A stretch of 64,000 nt of DNA from assembly GCA_965216255.1 (NCBI GenBank), contig OZ244148.1, positions 4,526,001 to 4,590,000 of the forward strand, read 5' to 3'. Below the pieces are notes generated by a model. That model was not told the origin of the DNA. It saw only the letters and a list, made by a program, of their open reading frames with translations, and did not search any database. Shown in pieces: positions 27,567 to 35,611 of the stretch (positions are counted from its first letter, which is position 1; every line of letters starts with the position of its first letter). The DNA comes from G965216255 sp965216255. GTDB lineage: Bacteria; Bacteroidota; Rhodothermia; Rhodothermales; Bin80. Position numbers and translations under genes: made by a program.

Positions 27567-28564
27567 GACTGCCTCACCCGTTGCAGGTACGTGCTGATCC
27601 AGGTCGCTGCTTTTTCTAACTGGTCGAAAGCTTCAATTGCTACACCATTCTGGACAAGATCGTGGGCCTCCGACACACGATGCGGAACGCGAAGACGATG
27701 CATCAGATTCCCTACGGTCAGGATGTCGTCACGAAATTTGTCATCCGGACGCGCGAATGGGATCACATGGTAAGCTACCATTGCCGTTGCAGGCTGACGT
27801 TCGAACCAGCGTTTCGGAAACCGGTTGTTAATGTTAGCCAGGAGTGACTTTTCCCTCCAATCCTTGCCTGTCGCTACCTGTGCAGCTACAAGCAGGAATC
27901 CTGGAAGCCCATCTCTTGGTTCACGGCAGGCGAAGACATCTACCTCGTCGTCTTTTGGATCGCCCGGTGCTGAAGGATCAGCCCCCACGGTCCCGTCCCT
28001 TAGCACAGCCCAGACTTCCTTCAGTTTCGCGATGAACCCTGTAAGGTCAGGTCGCGGAAAACCGAAGGACCAAGCCCGTCCTCCGATCTCTGCGGCGACT
28101 GCGGCCGTTGCGATGTACTGGAATTGCTGGCGAAGCATACGTATATCGTCTTCAGATGGATACATGTCAAAATCGGCGAGCAATTGCGACACAGGGCGTA
28201 GGTTGGACAAAAGGAGCGATACTAGATACGCAGTCTGAGCGAGATCTGGCTGTTCAGCAGTAAAAAAGATTGTTTCTCCACGTCCATCCAGCTCGAATGG
28301 ATAGGCTGCCTGAAGCACATCCTTACGCGATTTTATCCGTGCTACCGTGTCTGCCGCAACGCTTTCGCGTTCCTCCATTTCGGCGTTTACATTGACGAAA
28401 TCTTGTTCGGCCGCCATTTCCAGAGCATCGACGATATCCTGGCTGAGGGACTGTACATCTTTGGAACAAGCAGCTTTCAATTCGAGGTAATCAGCGGCAA
28501 GGTCCAAATCTGGCCGCTTTGAACCAGCGAAGCGGTCGGGGGGCAAATAAAGATCGGAGTTCAT
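27563..28564 (-). CDS. Unknown 333-residue protein with nuclease-like signature
   Basis: I do not recognise this family. The N-terminal 90 residues are acidic and helical. Near the C-terminal third there is DDEVDVFACREPRDG (residues 205-219) followed by GFLLVAAQVATGKDWREKS (222-240). An acidic strand followed by a hydrophobic strand ending in Q-x4-K resembles the core of PD-(D/E)xK nucleases, and Gly-Lys-Asp-Trp after the strand recalls some restriction enzymes. This is an inference. Its strand, the coupled 44-aa ORF and the Dam-like methylase downstream suggest a restriction partner or effector. It is divergent from the ImmA-like gene, with a gap of about 50 bp. Confidence 0.55.
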   Translation of the reverse strand: MNSDLYLPPDRFAGSKRPDLDLAADYLELKAACSKDVQSLSQDIVDALEMAAEQDFVNVNAEMEERESVAADTVARIKSRKDVLQAAYPFELDGRGETIFFTAEQPDLAQTAYLVSLLLSNLRPVSQLLADFDMYPSEDDIRMLRQQFQYIATAAVAAEIGGRAWSFGFPRPDLTGFIAKLKEVWAVLRDGTVGADPSAPGDPKDDEVDVFACREPRDGLPGFLLVAAQVATGKDWREKSLLANINNRFPKRWFERQPATAMVAYHVIPFARPDDKFRDDILTVGNLMHRLRVPHRVSEAHDLVQNGVAIEAFDQLEKAATWISTYLQRVRQS

Positions 28565-28613
28565 TACTTGCTCTCAAGGGCAGCCGACACCTTTTTTTTC
28601 ATCCGTCCGTGTA

Positions 28614-29276
28614 TTGTCTGAGCCATCTCAGAGACATCTTCTGCGATGTCTAAGAAAGAAGTGTCTTGGCCATCAAAGTCGTAAGCTTGATCCAAACGAG
28701 TTCCGAGGTTTCGCCTTGGCTGATGGCATCACCCCGCCGGTCTTCATCAACGTGGCCGGTACCAAGGCCGCGAAGATGTTCTCACTCGCACACGAACTGG
28801 CGCACATTTGGTTTGGCGAGTCGGCCATTTCGGGCGTAGATCCTATCTCGACACCTTCCCATGCGGTTGAAGCCTGGTGCAACCAGGTCGCCTCAAAGCT
28901 TCTCGTACCTTTGGCGTCGCTGCGTGAGGAAATTGGATGGGGTAATGGCTTATCCGATGAAGTCCGGCGATTCGCCCGGCATTGCAAAGTGAGTACGCTT
29001 GTAGTTCTGCGTCGCATTTTCGACACGGGTACCATGGATCGTAGGGCTTTCAAAGAAGCTTATCACAACGAGTTGAACCGGCTCAAGGCCATACCGGCGG
29101 GCAGCGGTGGTAGCTTCCACGCCACGCTAAAGGCACGAGCCGGGCGGCGATTCCGTTCTGCGCTCGCCGCCCGTTCGCGGGCTGGTCGAATGTCGTTTTC
29201 CGAGGCATTCTGTTTCCTCGGCATCAAGAAGACATCGACGTTGCGCAAGTTTGTGGCAAGCCTGAAAGTGGCGTGA
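28614..29276 (+). CDS. ImmA/IrrE-family metallopeptidase, lacking the usual N-terminal HTH
   Basis: A 220-residue protein of the COG2856 ImmA/IrrE type. LAHELAHIWFGESA contains the HExxH zinc motif and EAWCNQVASKLLVP is the following conserved helix. RKLDPNEFRGFALAD is the start of the domain in relatives. Relatives usually have an XRE-type DNA-binding domain before this; here only ~20 unrelated residues precede it and a divergent gene starts 50 bp away, so the regulator part is lost. The start (TTG) is uncertain. Such proteases cleave or relieve cognate repressors. The next gene is DUF4411, a frequent partner. Confidence 0.8.
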   Translation: MSEPSQRHLLRCLRKKCLGHQSRKLDPNEFRGFALADGITPPVFINVAGTKAAKMFSLAHELAHIWFGESAISGVDPISTPSHAVEAWCNQVASKLLVPLASLREEIGWGNGLSDEVRRFARHCKVSTLVVLRRIFDTGTMDRRAFKEAYHNELNRLKAIPAGSGGSFHATLKARAGRRFRSALAARSRAGRMSFSEAFCFLGIKKTSTLRKFVASLKVA

Positions 29277-29761
29277 ATGATAATTTGTCTCTTGGATGCT
29301 AGAGTCTTTATCAGCGCCAAACACTTGCGCTGCGGCTTCTGTCCGGGCTTCTGGGCCTGGTTGGTCCAGAATAATGAGCGAGGACGCGCTTCCAGCATCG
29401 AGAAAATTGGCCAAGGGCTCCGCGCCGGTGACGACGAACCTGCCAGGTGGGCAAACAATCGCGGAAACGGGTTCTTTCGTAAACCCAAGTCTAAAGTAGC
29501 TACCAAATGAGAATGGTCGGAGACAGGGCAAATGGACAGAATTACGACTCCGCAGCCGTCGACACCTCCCTTAAGGCTGCGGACTATTGCTTGATTGCTC
29601 ATGCGCTCGCCGGTGGTCATTCGGTGGTGACGCATGCAGTTACCTCAAAGTTTAGGATCATGATTCCCAATGCGTGCATTGGCCTTGGTGTCATGTGGCT
29701 GACGCTGTTTGAAGTGCTGCGTCGCGAGCGAGCGCGATTCTTCCTGAGGGCATCGCTATGA
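29277..29761 (+). pseudogene. DUF4411 (PIN-like) protein, frameshifted
   Basis: Two frames cover one protein. The first, MIICLLDARVFISAKHLRC through CPGFWAWL and SSIEKIGQGLRAGDDEPARW, is the N-terminal half of a DUF4411 protein; the second, from about 29507, has AADYCLIAHALAGGHSVVTH and IPNACIGLGV, the C-terminal half. A frame change lies near 29500. The usual DAN of the PIN-like active site is DAR here. DUF4411 proteins are paired with XRE/ImmA proteins as toxin-like partners, so this toxin is probably inactive. Its stop overlaps the helicase start as ATGA. Confidence 0.75.
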
Positions 29762-32700
29762 CCAGCGGCCCCGCCTTTATCGACAATCGCGACGGGAACA
29801 CATTGGCGCGGGCACTGGCAGCAATGTTGGGCGTCAATCGGGCCTCTAAGTCGGATGATACCTCCGAGGTGCCGCGGCATGTGCGGATTGCAACGGCATT
29901 CTTCAGCCCAACAGGTTTCGCACATATTGCTGATCACCTGACTAGAGTCCCGGACGTGCGCCTGTTACTGGGAGCGGATTTAGGAATGGATCCGCCTAAG
30001 GATCGGAAAAGATTGGATGAGACCCAGGCAGGATTTGAGCGCCGATGTATCGAGACGGGATTGCAAGGCATGTCTGAAGGACTTGCGCAGGAACGTGATC
30101 ATTTGCCATTCAACCGCACAAGCGGCGCCGCGTTGGCGACACTGATTGCAGCACTTCGTGCCGGCAACATGGAAGTCCGACGCTACGAAAAGGCTTTCCT
30201 ACACGCCAAGGCCTATATCTTCACGTCCGCGGGCAATTTCCGCAACGGGAGTGAGGGCATCGTTGTTGGGTCTTCCAACCTGACCAGAGCCGGGCTCACA
30301 CAGAATCTGGAACTAAATTTGGGCCGCTATGACGCTCCTATTGTCGAACAGGCCGTAGATTGGTTCGATGAACTCTGGAACGAGGCGGAGCCCTACGATC
30401 TGGCTGAGATCTTCGAGGTCGTATTCGAACCTCGATCGCCTTGGGAGATTTTCATTCGGGTTCTCTGGCAGCTCTACGGCGAGGAAGTCGAAGACGAGGC
30501 CAAAGCCGATGAAAATCTACCTCTGACCAGTTTCCAGAAGCATGGTGTTGCCCGCGCTCTCCGATTGATAAGAGACACCGGTGGCGTCATTGTCGCCGAC
30601 GAAGTGGGACTAGGCAAGACCTTTATCGCCGGTGAAATCCTGCAGATCTATAGGGACCGGCGCCAGCGCGCACTGCTTATTTGTCCGGCAGCGCTCCGCG
30701 ATAGCACGTGGAAGAGTTTTCTTGCCAAGTATCAGCTTTTCGCGGAATGTCTCTCCTTCGAGCAATTGGCTGGAGATATTCAACTGAAGGACCAACAACG
30801 CCCGGATGCCAATCAACATTACCTGCAGCGTCCGCTCGATGAATATCAGATCGTAATCGTCGACGAGGCCCATAACTATCGCAACCCTGACACACGAATG
30901 CGGGCGGCGGTGCTGCGCCGCCTTCTTTTTGGAAAACGGCGAGACATTGTTCTGCTAACCGCAACACCTGTCAATAACTCGCTGTGGGACCTGTACCACC
31001 TCATCCGCTTCTTCCTACGCCAGGATGCCCATCTCGCCGATCGTGGGATCCTGTCGATTCGCCAACGATTCGTAGAGGCCATGAGGGTGGATCCCGCCAG
31101 CCTTAGCCCCGACGTGCTTTATCCGATCATCGATGCGACGACGGTCAAGCGGACTCGCCAGTTTGTGAAGAAACACTATTCCTCCGATACTATCCCTGGC
31201 CCCGACGGTCAACCGCGAGCCATTGTATTTCCCAAACCACAAGCCTTAAGCGTCCGCTACGCTCTGGAAGATCGCTTGCCTGGTTTCTTCAACGAACTGG
31301 AGGAGGCTCTCGATTCAGACGGGGACGCAGGCATCGTCTTCGCACGTTACATGCCGGACGCCTTTCGAAGAGGTGATACAGATTCGGAGGAGAGCGCCCG
31401 TACCCGTGCCATGGTAGGGCTTTTGCGCTCGGGGCTTCTGAAGCGTTTCGAGTCCTCAGCATTCGCTTTCTACAAGACGGTCGCCAAGATGGCGCAGGAG
31501 CACGACACGTTTCTGGCGGCCTTGGAGCAAGGCTACATCGTCACAACTGCGTTCATGCAGGAGATCTCGGGCAACGACGAAGACATATTTGAGGAGTTGC
31601 TGGAACAGACCTCTCACCGAATCGATGCCGTAGAGTTTGATGGCGATTATCTTCGTGATGCTGTGGAGCGTGACCGTGCCCGCTTGCAGAGTCTTGCAGC
31701 CGCCGCGGAGTCGATCACTACTGCGCGAGATACCAAGCTGAAAGCACTTTCGGATGCTCTGGTCGAGATCGTCCAGCAGGCCGAGCGGGAAGCGACCGAT
31801 GCCATTGATGAAGCACAGAAACGAAAGGTGTTGGTGTTTTCCTTCTTCGCGGACACCGTTCGATGGATCAGCGACTTTCTGCAGCGGGAAGTATTGGAGA
31901 GGCCTGAGCTTGCGCCTTACCAAGACAGAATCGTTGCCGTGAGCGGCTCTGGAGACTTCGAACAGATCCCACGCAAGGACGCTGTCTTGGGGTTTGCGCC
32001 AATCTCGATGCAGGCGCCAGCTGGCCAGGATGGGGACCTGTTCGATCTCATGATCACTACCGACGTTTTGGCCGAGGGAGTCAACCTTCAGCAATGCCGT
32101 CATATCATTAACTACGACATGCCGTGGAATCCAATGCGGCTGGTACAACGTCACGGCCGTATTGACCGGATTGGCAGTCCTCACAATCGAGTGTTCTTGC
32201 GGACGATTTTTCCGGAGGACCGGCTTGATCAACTTCTCAACCTCCAGCAGCGGATCTTGGGCAAGTTGGCGATGGCGGCTGCGAGCGTCGGCGTCATGGC
32301 GCCGATCGAAGGTGCGGCACATGGTGAACAGGTGTTCACCGAAGCACGCGAAGAGATCGAAAAGTTAATGAGGGAGGATGCGACGCTATTTGAGCGAGGA
32401 GGGACCGTTGGAGCTGCACAGACCGGCGAAGAGTACAGGCAGACGCTGCGCAAGGCGCTTAAGGAGAAGGGTAATGTGATTTCGCGGCTTCCTTGGAAAA
32501 TTGGCTCCGGTATGATAAGGGGCTCAAGACGCGGCCTTTTCTTCTGCGGAATTGTGGGGTTCGGATCAGAATTCGAACGTACGTATTTGCGCTTCATTCC
32601 AGCTACTGATGACTGGCAACGCGTGGCCGACAGCAATGCTATCATACGTGAGCTTGGGACTTGTCTTCGCCTCATCGAATGCGAGCCAAGCACCTCTACG

Positions 32701-33144
32701 TGGTATCCAGACAGGCTTCGGGATGGCGTTTACGACTTCTGGGAAGTGGCCCAGGAGGACATCTGGAGACACTGGATGCTTGAGACCGATCCAGCGAACT
32801 TGCAACCACCGGTCCGACCGCTCAATCATCGAGTGGCCGAGTTTATCCGCAACCATCCGCCGCGTGGCATGTCTGCGGACCGTGTGAACGAAGCCCTCGA
32901 CATCCTGGAATCACCTTGGCCACGCCGGGAGGAGATCATGTTGCGTGGTTGGTTCGACTCGAGTGAGCACTACGATTCATCGCTGGCTCGTTCATTGATT
33001 GACAAGATCTTAGACACGGGCCTCGAACCCACGCAACCGCCACCACCGCTGCCTCCGATAGATAAAGAGGACATCGAACTTCTCTGTTGGTTGGGCATCG
33101 ATTGCGACGCTAGTAGCGGTCTGTTCAATGTCAACAATAGGTAG
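29758..33144 (+). CDS. PLD-like nuclease / SNF2-type helicase fusion
   Basis: An intact 1128-residue protein. The N-terminal third is phospholipase D-like: HAKAYIF at residues 149-155 and a GSSNLTRAG segment about 20 residues later form one HKD-type half-site. The SNF2 helicase core follows: Walker A DEVGLGKT at 281-288, DEAH at 369-372, LLTATPVNNSLWDL, and helicase C motif QRHGRIDRIG from about 797. Such proteins occur in defence islands, where they may remodel or cut foreign DNA. It is coupled by ATGA overlap to the DUF4411 gene, so it belongs to the ImmA-DUF4411 operon. The exact system is not one I can name; DISARM, BREX and Dpd contain related helicases but their other genes are absent. 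Confidence 0.88.
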   Translation: MTSGPAFIDNRDGNTLARALAAMLGVNRASKSDDTSEVPRHVRIATAFFSPTGFAHIADHLTRVPDVRLLLGADLGMDPPKDRKRLDETQAGFERRCIETGLQGMSEGLAQERDHLPFNRTSGAALATLIAALRAGNMEVRRYEKAFLHAKAYIFTSAGNFRNGSEGIVVGSSNLTRAGLTQNLELNLGRYDAPIVEQAVDWFDELWNEAEPYDLAEIFEVVFEPRSPWEIFIRVLWQLYGEEVEDEAKADENLPLTSFQKHGVARALRLIRDTGGVIVADEVGLGKTFIAGEILQIYRDRRQRALLICPAALRDSTWKSFLAKYQLFAECLSFEQLAGDIQLKDQQRPDANQHYLQRPLDEYQIVIVDEAHNYRNPDTRMRAAVLRRLLFGKRRDIVLLTATPVNNSLWDLYHLIRFFLRQDAHLADRGILSIRQRFVEAMRVDPASLSPDVLYPIIDATTVKRTRQFVKKHYSSDTIPGPDGQPRAIVFPKPQALSVRYALEDRLPGFFNELEEALDSDGDAGIVFARYMPDAFRRGDTDSEESARTRAMVGLLRSGLLKRFESSAFAFYKTVAKMAQEHDTFLAALEQGYIVTTAFMQEISGNDEDIFEELLEQTSHRIDAVEFDGDYLRDAVERDRARLQSLAAAAESITTARDTKLKALSDALVEIVQQAEREATDAIDEAQKRKVLVFSFFADTVRWISDFLQREVLERPELAPYQDRIVAVSGSGDFEQIPRKDAVLGFAPISMQAPAGQDGDLFDLMITTDVLAEGVNLQQCRHIINYDMPWNPMRLVQRHGRIDRIGSPHNRVFLRTIFPEDRLDQLLNLQQRILGKLAMAAASVGVMAPIEGAAHGEQVFTEAREEIEKLMREDATLFERGGTVGAAQTGEEYRQTLRKALKEKGNVISRLPWKIGSGMIRGSRRGLFFCGIVGFGSEFERTYLRFIPATDDWQRVADSNAIIRELGTCLRLIECEPSTSTWYPDRLRDGVYDFWEVAQEDIWRHWMLETDPANLQPPVRPLNHRVAEFIRNHPPRGMSADRVNEALDILESPWPRREEIMLRGWFDSSEHYDSSLARSLIDKILDTGLEPTQPPPPLPPIDKEDIELLCWLGIDCDASSGLFNVNNR

Positions 33145-33546
33145 GGCCAACGGCAATTGAATTTACTTGGAGGGCGTGGCGAGATTCGAGCCGCAGCAGC
33201 AAGCCCGGTTGAAAAATAAATGCAAGACATTTCTTCAGCCGAATGCCCTGCCAACTTTCAACCAAGCAGTCCCGGTTGGATCACGGTCTATTATAGTTGC
33301 AGTCCGTGCCAACGCAATCTAGTAGGCGTATTTCACGGCAAGATTTCCACCTATTCCGGTCCAGTCATTCTGCGCATTCCAGCACAAGGTGTCCACTTCT
33401 TGTGGGTCTGCCGGAATGGCAGCCACTCGGGGTGGGAATGATCGGTTGTTCTGTCTGGGCAACGCTGGAGATTTCCTGTACATCAAGGGTGTCGACATCA
33501 TCGTCCTTCATCACAGAGGGTTTCGATGCATGCATTACGGATCTCC
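33145..33546. other. Gene-free region after the helicase
   Basis: About 400 bp with only short scattered frames. I see no recognisable gene, RNA or strong hairpin. Confidence 0.4.
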
Positions 33547-33771
33547 ATGCGCAAATTCCACGATGTTCTTCGGCTTTCTTTTCAGGCCAAATTCAGTAAT
33601 CGTGAGATAGGACCCTGGCTTGGGATGTCTCACACCACGAATTGCAATTACCTGTGTCGTGCAGCACAGGCGGGACTTACCTGGCAAAGTTGGCGAGGTA
33701 ACCCGAAGGGAAGCTTAACCCGGTTTGAGCTTCTTGTATGCGCAATCAAGGCGGGGAAGGCTTTGGCGTGA
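33547..33771 (+). pseudogene. IS21 transposase (IstA) N-terminal fragment
   Basis: MRKFHDVLRLSFQAKFSNRE then IGPWLGMSHTT and YLCRAAQAGLTW match the N-terminal helix-turn-helix of IS21-family IstA (typically MRKIREVLRL...LSxREIARxLGxS). Only about 75 residues remain and the rest of the element is gone. Confidence 0.7.
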
Positions 33772-34209
33772 GAGTCTTGCCCGACATCGCCGATCCGCTA
33801 CTGGCAGGCCCGTGATTGTGCAGCGGGCTTGGTACAGCATGCACTGGTGAAATTGAAAAGATGCTTGGTCGGCCTGCACCCGTCGCAAATGTAGTCACCG
33901 TGCTCATTCACCGTCATGGGGCTTGGAATCAGGCCTCTACTTGATATTCGAAAACCGGTGTAGCTCGAAACGGGCACAGGGCCGACCGGTAGACATAACC
34001 CGGACTCCAAGGGATCCGAGTGTGGCAGGTCATTGGCATGTTGCTTCGGGGGGCACGCCAGATGCATTGTACGGCCCTTTCCTGTGCGGGGGACGCAGCA
34101 TGTCCGGCGCTGCCGGAAGATCAATGCTCAATGGCCGGGTTTCTTGCGCGAGCAAGTTGCGGCAACGGCGCGTACCAGGATTCGCAAGGGATTCCGGAAG
34201 AGTTGTGGC
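33772..34209. other. Gene-free region at the right edge of the island
   Basis: About 440 bp between the IS21 relic and holB. Neither strand has a frame I can assign, and no direct repeat with the 25419 side was found by eye. Confidence 0.4.
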
Positions 34210-35370
34210 TTATGCCACGGTCCAGTCCTCAGCCAGGGGGACGAAGAGCCGCCCGTCGTGGCGGCCACGCATTGCGTGGCCGAGCGCTTGGGACAGCGTT
34301 GTGAGCGTAAGCGCAATATTCGCGTTCGCTGCCACCAGCGCCAGTGCCTGCTCCACCAGGCGCATCATGGCCTCGAGGTCGGCCCGGGGAATGTTGCGCG
34401 TGAACCGCGCTACCGCTTCTGCCTGGTCAATATTGATGAGGCCCGCCTCTTGGCCCATGCTCCCGTACAGAACCAAGTCACGAATCCAGGACAGCGTAAG
34501 GTGCAAGAGGTCCTTGACCCGTTCCCGGCCCGATCTGGCTATGAGCTCGATCAGCGCTGCCTGGGTGTCTATGCGCTGGAGATACGACTGGCGCAAGAAG
34601 TCCAGAACCAGTTCGCGGTCCGCGCGCAGGTCCGGATTCTGCGAAAGTTCGAGAGCGCGTGCATAAGAGCCGTCCGCCAGGGCCGCGTACGTGGTTGCCG
34701 CATCGCTTGCCATGCCGTCGCGCTCGCGAAGCGCGCGCTCGATGGCCCCGCGCGTCAGCGCGGAAAACGCCACGCGCTGACACCGCGAAAGGATGGTGGC
34801 AAGCAGCAGGTCGGGGCGGCTCGTGGTAAGTACGAAAACGGTGCGTGGGGCAGGCTCCTCCAGAAGCTTCAGGAAGGCGTTGGCCGTCTCGACACGCATG
34901 GCTTCCGCGCGGGTCATGATGACGACCTTGTAGCGGCCTTCGACGGCCCGGAGACCCATGGCTTGGCGAAGCTCCGTCTTGATACGGTCGATGTGGTAGT
35001 AGGCCTGCTTGTTGGACGACGTCCCGAGCGCAGGGCGGCGCACGAAGTTCACTGTGGCGTACGGGTGCGCGGTAAGCCGCTCGCGCTGCGCAGCCATGTG
35101 CTCCGGCGTCACGTCCGCCAACTGCGGCATCAGTACATGCACGTCTGGATGCACCAGGCGCTGCACCTTGCGGCAGCTTCGGCAACTGTCACAGGCTTCG
35201 CCGCCGCGTTCTTTGCACTGCAGCGTGCGCGCAAGTTCTACGGCAACGGCTCTCTTCCCTACGCCGTCCGGCCCATGGAAGAGATAGGCGTGCGCGACGC
35301 GCTCTGCCTCTATGGCGCTGCGGAGCAGCTGCACGGCGCTACCCTGCTGTACAATGTCACTCCAGGCCAT
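34210..35370 (-). CDS. holB: DNA polymerase III subunit delta prime
   Basis: A 386-residue clamp-loader AAA+ protein. HGPDGVGKRAVAVELAR is Walker A, CKERGGEACDSCRSC supplies four cysteines of the zinc module, YKVVIMTRAEAM is the Walker B region, and LLEEPAPRTVFVL contains sensor 1. The same architecture exists in DnaX, but this protein lacks the long C-terminal tau region, which favours delta prime. Since ricT is next to holB in Bacillus subtilis, ricT at 24432-25418 looks like its displaced neighbour. Confidence 0.88.
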   Translation of the reverse strand: MAWSDIVQQGSAVQLLRSAIEAERVAHAYLFHGPDGVGKRAVAVELARTLQCKERGGEACDSCRSCRKVQRLVHPDVHVLMPQLADVTPEHMAAQRERLTAHPYATVNFVRRPALGTSSNKQAYYHIDRIKTELRQAMGLRAVEGRYKVVIMTRAEAMRVETANAFLKLLEEPAPRTVFVLTTSRPDLLLATILSRCQRVAFSALTRGAIERALRERDGMASDAATTYAALADGSYARALELSQNPDLRADRELVLDFLRQSYLQRIDTQAALIELIARSGRERVKDLLHLTLSWIRDLVLYGSMGQEAGLINIDQAEAVARFTRNIPRADLEAMMRLVEQALALVAANANIALTLTTLSQALGHAMRGRHDGRLFVPLAEDWTVA

Positions 35371-35459
35371 GCGCGGCAGGTTTTCCCATGGTACCGGGGC
35401 AGAAGGAGAGAGTTGCGAGATTATTAGTGCAGCGCAGCGCGGCGTATATTGGATCGCAT

Positions 35460-35533
35460 GGCGTGGTAGCTCAGCCGGTTAGAGCGTGCGACTCATAATC
35501 GCAAGGTCGAGAGTTCGAGTCTCTCCCACGCCA
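35460..35533 (+). tRNA. tRNA, anticodon CAT (Met, or Ile2 if lysidine-modified)
   Basis: GGCGTGG (35460-35466) pairs with CCACGCC (35526-35532), followed by the discriminator A at 35533 and no encoded CCA. The anticodon arm is TGCGA-CTCATAA-TCGCA, so the anticodon is CAT. The T arm is GAGAG-TTCGAGT-CTCTC. The formyl-Met initiator is unlikely because base 1 pairs normally. Elongator Met versus Ile2 cannot be separated by eye. Confidence 0.92.
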
Positions 35534-35611
35534 CCCCTTCGCTGCCCTGGCCCTACCCTTTACCCATATCTGTGACTTAACATTGTGATTTGTGCCGCCT
35601 AGATTGGCGGC

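Noticed and set aside
29480..29520. Programmed frameshift in DUF4411
   Set aside because: No slippery heptamer was recognised, and neighbours show general decay.
33790..34130. A Cys-containing minus-strand frame downstream of the IS21 relic
   Set aside because: No known domain or ribosome site, and it overlaps the edge of the island without neighbours.
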